Below, piece after piece: positions 1 to 9,094 of a stretch of DNA of 48,505 nucleotides. The DNA lies in the NCBI GenBank assembly GCA_022360655.1, contig JAKSCK010000107.1, positions 1 through 48,505 of the forward strand, read 5' to 3'. A model generated the notes under the pieces. It ran no database searches. It was not told the DNA's origin and saw nothing but the letters and a program-made list of their open reading frames with translations. Both the position numbers and the translations under genes were made by a program. The stretch's first letter is position 1, and each line of letters starts with the position of its first letter. This DNA comes from Spirochaetales bacterium (GTDB lineage: Bacteria > Spirochaetota > Spirochaetia > DSM-2461).

Positions 1-2
1 AG

Positions 3-317
3 CTTGATGAAGTTGAAGAGCTTGATGAAGTTGAAGAGCTTGATGAAGTTGAAGAGCTCGATGAAGTCGAAGAGCTTGATGAAGTTGAAGAGCCAGATGA
101 AGTCGACGAGCCTGATGCAGTCGAAGAGCTTGATGAAGTTGAAGAGCTTGATGAAGTTGAAGAGCTCGATGAAGACGAAGAGCCAGATGAGGTCGACGAG
201 CCTGATGTAGTTGAAGAGCTTGATGAAGTTGAAGAGTCAGATGAAGTCGAAGAGCTCGATGAAGTCGAAGAGCTTGATGAAGTTGAAGAGCCAGATGAAG
301 TCGAAGAGCTCGATGCA
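3..317 (+). repeat. 18-bp tandem repeat array, block 1
   Basis: Seventeen complete 18-bp units (3-308) plus a partial one, all in the reading frame of the acidic protein. Units mostly start with ctt, ctc, cca or cct followed by gat-gaa-gtt/gtc. Variant units recur at regular distances: the cca-cct pair at units 6-7 recurs at units 11-12 (90 bp apart), and units 4-6 recur at units 15-17 (198 bp apart). The array therefore grew by duplicating multi-unit segments as well as single units. Confidence 0.95.
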
Positions 318-1766
318 ATATCACACGACTCATATAAGATTCAGATAAACGAACGTGAATCTTTCGGGGAGCAAACAGAAGATGTGTCTCTTGCAGACAT
401 CGAAATCGATGATGATGTTCTTGCCATTGTCATCCCCCATGAGTTTGAAGAAGAGGAAGTACCTTTCTCTCCCGATCATCACGTCCCCCTTCCAGACGTT
501 GAAGATCTGAATGAGTCGTTACAGAGCAACACATCAATGACAGAAGATTTGAGTTCTTTGACTCATGAGGAAGACTCCGATCTTTTTGAGATTGAAGATG
601 AAGCAGATGGAATAGAGATACCGGTAGACTTGGGTGCATTTGCTGATTCTCAAGACTTTGTGGCTTCTCCGGTCGATTCAACAAGCTCGGAAGTTGGCTC
701 ACAGGGTCAGGACTGGGTGGATATCACAGATGATCTTTTAGAGGAAATGTCTGATGAGGGGAAAGCAGAATCGTTACGAGAGGATGTTGCCCCAGATGAA
801 GAGACACCTGAACTGATAGAAGTCGAACAAACTGATCCACAGCGTTTATACATGTTTGAACCTGTTTTCTTAGATAATCAAATAGAGGGGTCTCTTCTTG
901 CGCTTGATGAGGATGTAGAACCAGGACAAGATGAGGCATCATCAGTGGAAATGGATCATGATATGAGCAATTCAGAACAATCTCACCAACAGAAGGAAGG
1001 AGAAGAAGTCGAAGAACTTGATGAACTCGATGAAGTCGAGGAACTTGATGAAGTCGAAGAACTTGATGAAGTCGAAGAACTTGATGAAGTCGAAGAACTT
1101 GATGAAGTCGAAGAACTTGATGGTTCCAATTCGGTTCAACTCTATACACTAGATGAATTGCTCTCTGAATTGGCCTCAATGAGTGGTCAGGGAAAAAACG
1201 GACGGTATAAAAGTCTTCGAGTGGAGTCTATGGAATCACTCATTAAAACACGGAATTCTGGAGATATTCTTCCAGGAACTGATTTTGATGAAGATGATTT
1301 TGGTCATAGCAATACAAGTGATCATTTTGTGTGGCAGGAAGATGGACTAGACTATGATCGGTATCTTCGGGGATTCAAGAAGGGTGCAACTGGCGCTTAT
1401 AAATCTCTCATGTCTCTTTCGAAAGATCTTGGTGCTATTTGTGGAGTCTTGATGGCAGGCCATCGCAAAGGATTGGCTTGTGATTATGCTGTTGGAATTG
1501 ATGATGATGGTGCAGCATGTTTGGCTGTTGATCGATCCGAACAGATCTGGGACGACTGGTTCTCACAGCGAAGAATCGTTGTGATTCCCCAACTTGCCCA
1601 ATCTGCCTATGGAGTAAAAACTCGCCACTCCGAATTCCGCTTTATTCGTTCTGCCATCCTCTTGCCGGTGGTTTATCATGGGGCCCCTTCCTATGTATTC
1701 CTCGGCTTTAAGAGGCTTCCATCTGATCCTCTCACAGTTGTTGCATCAAAATCTTCATTGGGATAA
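3..1766 (+). CDS. Acidic hexapeptide-repeat protein, 5' end beyond the window
   Basis: The frame is open from base 3 without a stop, so the gene starts left of the window; the GTG at 384 is only the first internal start-like codon. The visible part is 587 residues. Residues 1-102 are 17 units of six residues of the type Leu-Asp-Glu-Val-Glu-Glu (18-bp units). An Asp/Glu-rich linker follows, then a second repeat block at bases 1008-1121. The last roughly 150 residues are ordinary globular sequence ending in hydrophobic strands (ILLPVVYHG, YVFLGFKR) that would suit a GAF-like fold; this fold is a guess. No transmembrane segment is visible. The gene is followed by a promoter for rny, so it is probably the last gene of its unit. 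Function is not recognised. The repeats could act as a flexible polyanionic linker. Confidence 0.85.
   Translation, partial: LDEVEELDEVEELDEVEELDEVEELDEVEEPDEVDEPDAVEELDEVEELDEVEELDEDEEPDEVDEPDVVEELDEVEESDEVEELDEVEELDEVEEPDEVEELDAISHDSYKIQINERESFGEQTEDVSLADIEIDDDVLAIVIPHEFEEEEVPFSPDHHVPLPDVEDLNESLQSNTSMTEDLSSLTHEEDSDLFEIEDEADGIEIPVDLGAFADSQDFVASPVDSTSSEVGSQGQDWVDITDDLLEEMSDEGKAESLREDVAPDEETPELIEVEQTDPQRLYMFEPVFLDNQIEGSLLALDEDVEPGQDEASSVEMDHDMSNSEQSHQQKEGEEVEELDELDEVEELDEVEELDEVEELDEVEELDEVEELDGSNSVQLYTLDELLSELASMSGQGKNGRYKSLRVESMESLIKTRNSGDILPGTDFDEDDFGHSNTSDHFVWQEDGLDYDRYLRGFKKGATGAYKSLMSLSKDLGAICGVLMAGHRKGLACDYAVGIDDDGAACLAVDRSEQIWDDWFSQRRIVVIPQLAQSAYGVKTRHSEFRFIRSAILLPVVYHGAPSYVFLGFKRLPSDPLTVVASKSSLG
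1008..1121 (+). repeat. 18-bp tandem repeat array, block 2
   Basis: About six units encoding the same Leu-Asp-Glu-Val-Glu-Glu motif as block 1, but with different codons (gtc-gaa-gaa-ctt instead of gtt-gaa-gag-ctt). The units from 1062 to 1115 are identical to each other. This looks like local homogenisation separate from block 1. Confidence 0.93.
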
Positions 1767-1825
1767 ATCCTTGTTTTGCGGAGAATAGGGAAGTGAAAGG
1801 GTGTTCTTTGAAAACACTTTGCCCC

Positions 1826-1853
1826 TTGACGTTCGTTTAGGCGACTGTATAAT
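1826..1853 (+). promoter_or_regulatory. Promoter of rny
   Basis: TTGACG at 1826-1831 and a perfect TATAAT at 1848-1853 with 16 bases between them. It lies 32 bases before the rny ATG, leaving a short leader that carries the AAGGGGG ribosome-binding site. Confidence 0.85.
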
Positions 1854-1885
1854 CATCGTATTCATGTGATCACCAAGGGGGAACC

Positions 1886-3418
1886 ATGTTGGACATTGTT
1901 TTAATGATCATCCTTCCCCTCGGCGGCGTTGGATTCGGATGGCTCATCCGTTGGATCTACGCCAGGAATCACCTTTCTTCATCCGAACAGAAAGCCCTCA
2001 GGCTGAATGAAACTGCCGTATCCGAAGCGGAAAACGCTAAAAAGGAAATTCTCCTCGAAGCTCATGACCAGATTCTGGCGGAGAAACGACAGTTTGAACG
2101 CGAAGTTCGTGAACAGCGTTCCGATGTTCAGCGATACGAGAAGCGAATCCAGCAGAAAGAAGACAATCTTGACAGAAAACACTCTGAACTTGACCGCCGA
2201 CAATCCCAATTGAGTCGGCGAATAGAGGATGTTGAGCGTCGAGAGAAGAAGCTGGTTGATGAAGAAACGCGATGCCATGCCGAGTTGGAACGAATTTCCG
2301 GACTCACTGCCGAGGAAGCAAAAAAAATTCTGATTCAAGGGCTTGAGAATGAAGCACGTCATGATGCTCAAGCATTGCTCAATAAAATTGAGGTAGAGGC
2401 CCAAGCGGCTGCCGATAAAAAAGCCCGCGACATCCTCATCACCACAATTCAGCGTTTGGCAACAGAGGTTACCACAGAAATTACTGTCACCTCAGTCAGT
2501 CTTCCCAATGATGAAATGAAGGGGCGAATCATCGGTCGTGAGGGCCGAAACATTCGTACCCTCGAAACCTTAACCGGTGTTGATATCATCATCGATGACA
2601 CCCCAGAAGCTGTCGTTATTTCCTGTTTTGATCCCATTCGGAAAACCATTGCAAAAACAGCATTGGAACGCCTGATTCAAGATGGACGTATCCATCCTGC
2701 GCGAATTGAAGAAGTGGTTCAAAAAGTGGCCAAAGAGATCAGTCAAATCATCTTTGAAGAAGGTGAACGTGTTCTCTTTGATCTTGGAATCCACAACATG
2801 CGACCTGAGGGGATTCGTGCTCTTGGTCGACTCCATTTCCGGACAAGCTATGGCCAGAATGTTCTTTCTCACTCGAAAGAAGTTGCGGTCATTGCAGGAA
2901 TGATTGCCAGTGAAGTGGGGGCCGATGTGGCCATCGCGAAGCGTGGTGCTCTTCTCCATGATATTGGAAAAGGTCTTGAGACTGATGGCGAAGGTGGCCA
3001 TGCCGAAGTGGGTGGAGAATTGGCTCGCCGCATGGGAGAAGATCCTCGTGTGGTGAATGCCGTTGCAGCTCACCACGATGATGAAGAAATTACTTCACCG
3101 GAAGGTGTGATTGTTCAATTGGCTGATGCCATTTCTGCCGCTCGCCCCGGCGCACGTCGAGAAACTTTGGATAATTACATCAAACGACTAGAAAACCTTG
3201 AGCGCATTGCTCTTGGTTTTGAAGGCGTGGAGAAAGTTTTTGCGATTCAAGCCGGTCGTGAATTGCGCATCATGGTGAACCATGAGCGCGTCAATGACCA
3301 CCAGGCCAAGCAATTGGCCAAAGATATAGCGAAAAACATCGAGGATCAGTTGAAGTTCCCCGGTCGGATTCGTGTCACCATCATCCGGGAAACCCGGGTT
3401 GTGGAGTACGCTCGCTAA
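1886..3418 (+). CDS. rny: Ribonuclease Y
   Basis: A membrane-anchored endoribonuclease that starts bulk mRNA decay in many bacteria. All family parts are visible in 510 residues: an N-terminal membrane segment (about 3-26), a long charged coiled coil (about 35-170), a KH RNA-binding domain with the loop GREG at 217-220, and an HD domain with the metal-binding pair His358-Asp359 in LLHDIGK. Length is typical of the family. The ATG at 1886 is preceded by AAGGGGG at 1874-1880 and by a near-consensus promoter. An intrinsic terminator lies between this gene and ymdB, as rny and ymdB are commonly neighbours in bacteria. Confidence 0.97.
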   Translation: MLDIVLMIILPLGGVGFGWLIRWIYARNHLSSSEQKALRLNETAVSEAENAKKEILLEAHDQILAEKRQFEREVREQRSDVQRYEKRIQQKEDNLDRKHSELDRRQSQLSRRIEDVERREKKLVDEETRCHAELERISGLTAEEAKKILIQGLENEARHDAQALLNKIEVEAQAAADKKARDILITTIQRLATEVTTEITVTSVSLPNDEMKGRIIGREGRNIRTLETLTGVDIIIDDTPEAVVISCFDPIRKTIAKTALERLIQDGRIHPARIEEVVQKVAKEISQIIFEEGERVLFDLGIHNMRPEGIRALGRLHFRTSYGQNVLSHSKEVAVIAGMIASEVGADVAIAKRGALLHDIGKGLETDGEGGHAEVGGELARRMGEDPRVVNAVAAHHDDEEITSPEGVIVQLADAISAARPGARRETLDNYIKRLENLERIALGFEGVEKVFAIQAGRELRIMVNHERVNDHQAKQLAKDIAKNIEDQLKFPGRIRVTIIRETRVVEYAR

Positions 3419-3440
3419 ACAACCCATTTGGGAAGATTCA

Positions 3441-3469
3441 CGCCGGCGCCTCAGGGTGCCGGCGTTTTT
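3441..3469 (+). terminator. Intrinsic terminator after rny
   Basis: CGCCGGC and GCCGGCG arms, extended inward by GCC/GGT, with a small loop and a run of five T. It lies between the rny stop and the ymdB start, so ymdB is reached by read-through or a weak internal promoter. Confidence 0.88.
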
Positions 3470-3485
3470 GTTGGAGAAGACGGGA

Positions 3486-4280
3486 ATGAACGTTCTGTAT
3501 TTAGGAGATGTTGTTGGTCCAAGTGGAATGCGCGCCCTCACCACATCTCTTCCTTCTCTTCGGCAGCAGTACTCCCTTGATTTTGTTGCGGTGAATGGGG
3601 AAAACGCTACCAGAGGTTTTGGACTGAGGCCCGATGATATGCATCGTTTGTTCCACTGTGGAGTGGATCTCATCTCCAGTGGAAACCATATCTGGCAGCG
3701 GGAGGAGCTTCGTTCTTCATTCTCAGAGAATATTCCCTTGCTTCGTCCTGCAAATTATCCCTCAGGTGCCCCAGGCCGTGGACATTACCTTTTGAGCAGT
3801 GCAAAGGGAATGCTAGCCATTGTGAATCTGCAGGGACGAGAACGGATGGGAATGGCTGTCGATTGTCCTTTTCAAACCGCAGAAGAATTGATCCGTCAAA
3901 TCCGTCATCAAACTCAGTGCATCCTTGTGGATTTTCATGCAGAAGATGTTCGAGAAAAAGAAGCCCTCTTTGCTCTGCTTGATGGGCAGGTTTCGGGGGT
4001 TCTGGGAACTCATACCCATGTTCAAACAGTGGATGCACGCGTTCTTTCAGGGGGTACAGCTGTGATGACAGATTTAGGAATGTGTGGACCCATCAAGAGT
4101 GTGATTGGAACAAAGCCTGAGCTTTCTCTTCGACGTTCTCTCACTCAGCTCCCCTTGCAAATGGAAGTTTCAGAAAATCCAGCCATGTTATGCGGGGCTC
4201 TTCTTGAAATCGACCCCGACACTGGTCATGCTCTGTCCATTACTCGCTTTTGTCAGATGCCGGGGGAGGAGAACCTATGA
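3486..4280 (+). CDS. ymdB: YmdB-family metallophosphoesterase
   Basis: A dinuclear-metal phosphoesterase; the Bacillus member hydrolyses cyclic nucleotides and affects biofilm formation and RNA turnover. In 264 residues the expected metal ligands are in place: Asp8 (LGDVVG), Glu39-Asn40 (NGEN), Asn67-His68 (GNHIW), His151 (DFHAE), and His176/His178 (GTHTH). The ATG at 3486 is chosen because the family begins exactly at the first strand (MNVLYLGD); the frame stays open upstream but enters the terminator. The stop overlaps the tlyA start as ATGA, which suggests coupled translation. Confidence 0.95.
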   Translation: MNVLYLGDVVGPSGMRALTTSLPSLRQQYSLDFVAVNGENATRGFGLRPDDMHRLFHCGVDLISSGNHIWQREELRSSFSENIPLLRPANYPSGAPGRGHYLLSSAKGMLAIVNLQGRERMGMAVDCPFQTAEELIRQIRHQTQCILVDFHAEDVREKEALFALLDGQVSGVLGTHTHVQTVDARVLSGGTAVMTDLGMCGPIKSVIGTKPELSLRRSLTQLPLQMEVSENPAMLCGALLEIDPDTGHALSITRFCQMPGEENL

Positions 4281-5095
4281 GCAAAAGAACCGTAAAAAAA
4301 ATCCCCTTCAAACAACTCGTGGAGAGGAGTTTTCCAGAAGAAGAAAAAAAGAGACTGTATGCTGCCATCCTTTGTGGAGAGGTTCGCATCCTCGGAGAAC
4401 GCATTCGTGATCCTAAACGTCTTGTTTCTGTAGATTCCATCGCAGAATGGTCTGTGCGTCCATTTGTGAGCCGAGGTGGAGAGAAGCTTGCTGGTGCACT
4501 TGATGCCCTTCATCTCAATCCGCAAAATCAGGTTTGTCTTGATGCCGGTGCATCCACGGGTGGATTCACAGATTGTCTTCTCTCCCGAGGAGCGAGCTTT
4601 GTTCATGCGGTTGATGTTGGATTCAATCAGCTTGCATGGAAACTTCGCACCCATCCACAGGTTCTTTCTCGAGAGCAAACCAACATCATGGATCTCTCTC
4701 CCTCAGACCTCCAGCCATCACCAAAATGGGCTGTGGCGGATCTTTCTTTTCGTTCCCTCCGAGGTGCGGCATCTCAGCTTCTTCATCTCACCCATGGAGG
4801 GCTTGTTCTGGCTCTTGTAAAGCCTCAGTTTGAGAATCCCTTAGAAGAGGGGTTTGATGGCATTGTTCGCACCTCACAAGCACGGGAGGCTGTTCTACAG
4901 GCCCTGCGCCGTGACTTGCCTCAAGAGGGAGCTCATGTCATCAATGCGGTTGCCTCTGAAGTGACCGGTCGAAAGGGAAATGCAGAAATCTTTCTGCTCA
5001 TTTCTGCAGAGCCAGCTGATCAACAGAATCTTGTTGATCAACGCATTGAATTGGCTTTAGAGGAGGCTCAGAATCATCTGAGTCCCCCCGAATGA
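4277..5095 (+). CDS. tlyA: TlyA-family rRNA 2'-O-methyltransferase (hemolysin A)
   Basis: 272 residues with an N-terminal S4-type RNA-binding domain (about 4-60) and an FtsJ/RrmJ-like methyltransferase domain. The SAM-binding motif is DAGASTGGFTD at 89-99, preceded by the family-typical SRGGEK at 65-70. Characterised TlyA proteins methylate ribosomal RNA riboses (mycobacterial 16S and 23S) and were first named for haemolysis in Brachyspira. The ATG at 4277 sits in the ATGA overlap with ymdB and follows a GGGGGAGGAG ribosome-binding site at 4262-4271. It converges with the next gene, with seven bases between stops. Confidence 0.95.
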   Translation: MSKRTVKKIPFKQLVERSFPEEEKKRLYAAILCGEVRILGERIRDPKRLVSVDSIAEWSVRPFVSRGGEKLAGALDALHLNPQNQVCLDAGASTGGFTDCLLSRGASFVHAVDVGFNQLAWKLRTHPQVLSREQTNIMDLSPSDLQPSPKWAVADLSFRSLRGAASQLLHLTHGGLVLALVKPQFENPLEEGFDGIVRTSQAREAVLQALRRDLPQEGAHVINAVASEVTGRKGNAEIFLLISAEPADQQNLVDQRIELALEEAQNHLSPPE

Positions 5096-5102
5096 TTGAA
5101 GA

Positions 5103-5930
5103 TTAGAAATCATCTCTTCGAAGAGGACTCCCCACCCAAAATCCTTCACCGCCGAGGTAGTCCACTTTTTCTCCATCGATGAGAATCTGAACAGAGTGAA
5201 TGTTGGGATATTCTGTGGCTGTGAACACAACCTGTTCCACTTGAGCCCGGTATCCCTCTAAACCCAGGTCATTGAAGCGGAAAGTCTCATTAAAGTTGAG
5301 ATAGGCAATCCCACCCTCGATTCGAGCACCAAGGAGTTCAGACCCCTCAGGTATAAGAGTTAATACATCATTGGAAATCTCATTTGGACGGGGCCCTTGA
5401 ACAAGATTAGCAATGCTTGCAGAGAGTGGTGTTTGTGATATGGGAAGGGTTCGTAAAATTCCCTTCATACCAATCTTTCCCTCATCGCTGACTTTGACAA
5501 AGAATACTCGCGCTGGTGTTCCCTCTTGAGTTGGAGGAGCTGGTGGTTCTTTCAGCGCATCAGTTTCCTGAGGGGGCAAAGGGATGTCCTCTTTGATCTT
5601 TTCACCTGTTTGGTTTTCTGGAGATGAAACACGCTCTATTGTTGGGGTAATGGTTTGAGCTGCCGAACCATACTGGAAAACTCCATTTCTTCGCAACGAT
5701 GCAAGAAGAACTATGGCAAAAACAAGAAGTAAAGCAATCAGGGTGAGTGCAACCGTCGGGCCATCTGCTCGTCGTACTGATCCTTGAGAGGGTTGTGGAG
5801 TTTTTCTGGGAGAGGACATTCGTGTCTGATCCTTTTCCTTAAGCCCTAAACCAAAGGAATTGGTTTTCTCCTGCCCTGCCTTTCTTTTTTTGTGGGGCAT
5901 TTTTTTCTGGTTTTGATCACTGGAATGCAT
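5103..5930 (-). CDS. GerMN-domain membrane protein
   Basis: 275 residues: a basic cytoplasmic N-terminus, one membrane helix (about 82-102, ALTLIALLLVFAIVLLA), a Pro/Glu/Thr-rich linker, and a C-terminal GerMN domain (about 160-275). GerMN domains occur in Bacillus GerM and in LpqB-like proteins and are taken as envelope or peptidoglycan-associated modules. The topology predicts a periplasmic domain. No Shine-Dalgarno precedes the ATG at 5930, but TATGAT ends six bases before it, which supports this start as leaderless. An alternative is the ATG at 5819, with a purine-rich site upstream, giving 238 residues. It diverges from ptsI. Confidence 0.85.
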   Translation of the reverse strand: MHSSDQNQKKMPHKKRKAGQEKTNSFGLGLKEKDQTRMSSPRKTPQPSQGSVRRADGPTVALTLIALLLVFAIVLLASLRRNGVFQYGSAAQTITPTIERVSSPENQTGEKIKEDIPLPPQETDALKEPPAPPTQEGTPARVFFVKVSDEGKIGMKGILRTLPISQTPLSASIANLVQGPRPNEISNDVLTLIPEGSELLGARIEGGIAYLNFNETFRFNDLGLEGYRAQVEQVVFTATEYPNIHSVQILIDGEKVDYLGGEGFWVGSPLRRDDF

Positions 5931-5935
5931 AATTT

Positions 5936-5941
5936 ATCATA
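5936..5941 (-). promoter_or_regulatory. -10 element of the GerMN gene (leaderless type)
   Basis: Minus-strand TATGAT with five bases to the ATG at 5930. Transcription would start at or next to the start codon. The -35 region is poor (TCCACT at 17-base spacing). Confidence 0.5.
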
Positions 5942-5981
5942 GTCGGAACAGAACACGCGGAACAGTGGATGAGTCTTGGAT

Positions 5982-6011
5982 TTGACAGCTTGAACAAACA
6001 GTCCGTATTAT
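5982..6011 (+). promoter_or_regulatory. Promoter of ptsI (leaderless type)
   Basis: TTGACA at 5982-5987, an 18-base spacer, and TATTAT at 6006-6011. Only nine bases separate the -10 from the ptsI ATG, so the message should start within about three bases of the start codon. Confidence 0.72.
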
Positions 6012-6020
6012 TTGACCAAA

Positions 6021-7745
6021 ATGAGGGAATATCACGGCATACCTGCATCACCAGGGATTGCGATTCACAGAGCCTTTAATCACAACGCTGATGCTGTATC
6101 CATACCGCATTACAGCATCTCGGAACTCGATGTTGAGTCCGAATGGGAGCGGTATACACTGGCAACAGCACGGGCCGCAGAGGAAATCCGTTCCATTAAG
6201 TCCTCACTTGATACCACGCATACTGATCAGCACCAACTCCTTGATGCCCAATTGCTCATGCTTCATGATCCGGAAATGGGGGCGCAAATCAAAGGACGTC
6301 TTCCTCAGGCCTTGCTTAATGTGGAGTGGGTTCTCACAGAATACATAGAGAATATGGTGGGAATCTTGGAAGCATCAGGGGATGAATATCTTGCTGAACG
6401 GTCCATGGACATCCTTGATGTGTCGAGACGCATCACCAACCAGCTTCTTTTTCGAGAAAAACAATCTCTTCGAGAAATCCATGATGAAGTGATTTTAGTT
6501 TCACCGAATCTTCTCCCTTCAGAAACCATACAACTTGATCCTCATAAGGTTCGGGGCATTGCCCTTGATGCCGGTGGACGCACCTCTCATACAGCCATTT
6601 TGGCTCGATCTTTTGGAATCCCTGCTGTTTTGGGTTTGAGAGGAATCTGCCGTAAAATCAAACCAGGAGAAATCATACTCATTGATGGAGATACGGGAAC
6701 GGTCATTGTTTCTCCTGATCATAAGACGCTTTTGCGTTATGAAAAAAAACTCAAATCCCGAGAAGAAAGCCAAAAACGCATTGATGGGCTCAGAGACTTA
6801 CCAGCAGAGAGCACGGATGGTCATTCTTTATCTTTACTGGCAAATATAGAGATTCCAGGAGAGGTAAATCTGGCCCTTCGAGTCAATGCCTCTGGAGTGG
6901 GATTGTTCCGGAGTGAGTTTCTGTTTATGGATCCGGATCTTCAGCCTGATGAAGAACGTCAGTATCTTGCCTACAAAGAGGTACTGGAGGCCATGGGAGG
7001 ACGTCCTGTCACCATCCGTACTCTTGATGTGGGTGGGGATAAACTTTTGCCTACCATGGATGAAGGGGATGAGTTGAATCCACTTCTTGGCTGGCGAGCC
7101 ATTCGTTTTTGTCTTGAAGAAGAAGAATTATTCCGCACCCAGTTACGAGCCCTGCTCCGAGCATCGGTTCATGGGGAGCTTCGGGTGATGTTTCCTCTCA
7201 TTTCCAATATTTCTGAGCTTGAAGATGCTCTCGCCCTTCTTGAGGATGAGCGAAAACAATTGAAGTCAGAAGGGTATTCCATCGCTGATTCAATGCCTGT
7301 TGGCATCATGATTGAGGTGCCTTCTGCCGCTTTGATTGCAGATTCTCTGGCAACTAAAGTGGATTTCTTTTCTGTGGGAACCAATGATTTGATTCAATAC
7401 ACCATGGCTGTGGATCGAGGAAATGAAAAAATCGCTCCTCTGTATCAACCCTATCATCCTGCTTTGTGGAAGCTTGTGAAAATGGCCGCAGATGCGGCCC
7501 ATAGAGCAGGAATCCCCATTGGTGTTTGTGGGGAAGTGGCAGGAGATCCCGCACTTGCCGTTCTTCTTTTGGCCATGGGTGTGCAGGAGTTGTCCATGGG
7601 AGCCTTCAGCATTCCGGCTGTGAAGCGTATAATCCGCTCCGTCAGCGCTGTAGAGGCTCAAGGAATTCTGGATGAAGTGATGGGCATGGCCTGTGCTGAA
7701 GATGCAGAAGAACGGCTGCACAACTGGCTTGGAGAACGATTGTGA
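6021..7745 (+). CDS. ptsI: Phosphoenolpyruvate-protein phosphotransferase (PTS enzyme I)
   Basis: Transfers phosphate from PEP to HPr, the first step of the phosphotransferase system; cytoplasmic. 574 residues, the usual length. The phosphohistidine is His190 in GGRTSHTAILAR, PEP-binding arginines lie in GLFRSEF (Arg297) and TIRTLD (Arg333), and the C-terminal catalytic cysteine is Cys503 in GVCGE. The start at 6021 (MREYHGIPASPG) matches the family N-terminus; a TTG at 6012 is less likely. No ribosome-binding site is present, in line with a leaderless message. The stop overlaps the der start as GTGA. No HPr or EII gene is in the window, so whether it serves sugar uptake or regulation cannot be told. 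Confidence 0.96.
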   Translation: MREYHGIPASPGIAIHRAFNHNADAVSIPHYSISELDVESEWERYTLATARAAEEIRSIKSSLDTTHTDQHQLLDAQLLMLHDPEMGAQIKGRLPQALLNVEWVLTEYIENMVGILEASGDEYLAERSMDILDVSRRITNQLLFREKQSLREIHDEVILVSPNLLPSETIQLDPHKVRGIALDAGGRTSHTAILARSFGIPAVLGLRGICRKIKPGEIILIDGDTGTVIVSPDHKTLLRYEKKLKSREESQKRIDGLRDLPAESTDGHSLSLLANIEIPGEVNLALRVNASGVGLFRSEFLFMDPDLQPDEERQYLAYKEVLEAMGGRPVTIRTLDVGGDKLLPTMDEGDELNPLLGWRAIRFCLEEEELFRTQLRALLRASVHGELRVMFPLISNISELEDALALLEDERKQLKSEGYSIADSMPVGIMIEVPSAALIADSLATKVDFFSVGTNDLIQYTMAVDRGNEKIAPLYQPYHPALWKLVKMAADAAHRAGIPIGVCGEVAGDPALAVLLLAMGVQELSMGAFSIPAVKRIIRSVSAVEAQGILDEVMGMACAEDAEERLHNWLGERL

Positions 7746-9094
7746 TACCCACGAACCATAGGCGGCCACGAGTCGTCATTGCCGGACGGCCCAATGTCGG
7801 AAAGTCCACTCTGTTTAATCGACTGTATGGCCGTCGGCGAGCCATTACGGATCCCACTCCTGGTGTTACCCGAGATGCCCTTGAGGAGCGATGTTCCCTG
7901 GCTGGTATTCCTGTGACACTAGTGGACACAGGTGGGGTGAAGGCAGAATACGATGATGATTTTGATGACATTGTAGCAGACCGATCTCTTTCATCTTTTG
8001 ATACTGCTGATCTGGTTCTTTTTCTCGTTGAAATTGGTCAGCTGACTCCTGAAGATGAATTGATTGTGGATGCTCTCCGATCCAGAACGGACAAAGTTCT
8101 CTTGGTTGTGAATAAGGCAGATATTCCAGAAAAAGATTACTTGGCTTCTGAATTTTATTCCCTTGGTCTTGGGGATCCTTTGCCTGTTTCCTCCGCCCAT
8201 GGGCGAAACATGGATCGTTTGACTGAAATTGTTCGAGAACGTCTTGAGGACATCATGGCGACTTTTCCTGAAGAAGAGGAAGAGGACAACGAGGAGTCTA
8301 ATGAGCTTGTATTGGCTCTTGTGGGGAAGCCCAATGCTGGGAAATCCACACTTTCCAATCAGTTGACAGGAACACAAGCCTCTCTTGTCTCGGATGTTGC
8401 GGGAACCACTCGTGATATTGTGGTGACAGAATCCGAGCATAAAGGACGTACTATTCGGGTTGTGGATACGGCTGGAATGCGGCGTAAGGCCAAGGTTGCA
8501 GAAAATGTGGAATACTATTCTGTCAATCGGGCGATTCGCGCCATGTTTGAAGCTGATGTCACCGTACTGCTCATTGATGCGGATGAGGGTCTGAGCGAAC
8601 AGGATAAAAAAATTACCGCACAGGCGGTGAAGAAGGGACGCACGGTTGTGATGGCCCTCAATAAATGGGATGAGAAAAACCCAGATCCTAAACGATTGAA
8701 GGCGGCTATGGATCGGGTTCGATTCCAATTCCCAGTTTTAGACTGGGCTCCTCTTTTACCCATCTCTGCGCTCAAGGGCTATGGTATCCGGGATTTATTG
8801 GACACCATTCTCCGTGCAGATCGTCAGCAATCCCGACGAATTGATACAGGAGAACTGAATCGTGCTCTGGCAGAGTGGACGGATTTGACACCACCTCCCA
8901 CTCGTAAAGGGAAATCCTTTAAAATTCGGTACATCACCCAGGTGTCCACAAAGCCAGTGCGGTTTATTGCTTTTGTCAATCGGAAGATTGGTTTTCCAGA
9001 TTCTTACCGCCGATTCCTGATGAATCAGATTCGTCGGGAATTTGGTTTTGATTTTGTTCCATTGGAATTAGAACTTCGGGAGGGACGGAAGTAA
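7742..9094 (+). CDS. der: GTPase Der (EngA), 50S subunit assembly
   Basis: An essential double GTPase that acts in assembly of the large ribosomal subunit. 450 residues with G domain 1 (GRPNVGKST at 15-23, DTGG, NKAD at 124-127), an acidic linker (about 176-187), G domain 2 (GKPNAGKST at 195-203, DTAGMRR, NKWD at 307-310), and the C-terminal KH-like domain. The GTG start at 7742 overlaps the ptsI stop (GTGA). The TAA stop shares one base with the next ATG. G1 of the second domain has Ala in place of the more usual Val. Confidence 0.97.
   Translation: MIPTNHRRPRVVIAGRPNVGKSTLFNRLYGRRRAITDPTPGVTRDALEERCSLAGIPVTLVDTGGVKAEYDDDFDDIVADRSLSSFDTADLVLFLVEIGQLTPEDELIVDALRSRTDKVLLVVNKADIPEKDYLASEFYSLGLGDPLPVSSAHGRNMDRLTEIVRERLEDIMATFPEEEEEDNEESNELVLALVGKPNAGKSTLSNQLTGTQASLVSDVAGTTRDIVVTESEHKGRTIRVVDTAGMRRKAKVAENVEYYSVNRAIRAMFEADVTVLLIDADEGLSEQDKKITAQAVKKGRTVVMALNKWDEKNPDPKRLKAAMDRVRFQFPVLDWAPLLPISALKGYGIRDLLDTILRADRQQSRRIDTGELNRALAEWTDLTPPPTRKGKSFKIRYITQVSTKPVRFIAFVNRKIGFPDSYRRFLMNQIRREFGFDFVPLELELREGRK

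Noticed and set aside
4..210. 68-residue Met/Lys/Leu-rich reading frame over the left repeats
   Set aside because: It is a frame shadow of the 18-bp repeat. The third frame is open throughout, joins the downstream protein, and has an acid repeat matching block 2.
3..308. Tandem 18-bp repeats as a CRISPR array
   Set aside because: There are no spacers, the units are too short, and they lie inside a coding frame.
724..1179. 151-residue minus-strand reading frame rich in His-Gln-Val-Leu-Arg-Leu
   Set aside because: It is the antisense of the second acidic repeat block and has no ribosome-binding site.
1800..1828. Hairpin after the acidic-repeat gene
   Set aside because: Short arms around GTGTTC/GAAAACAC have mismatches and no T run, so I could not support a terminator.
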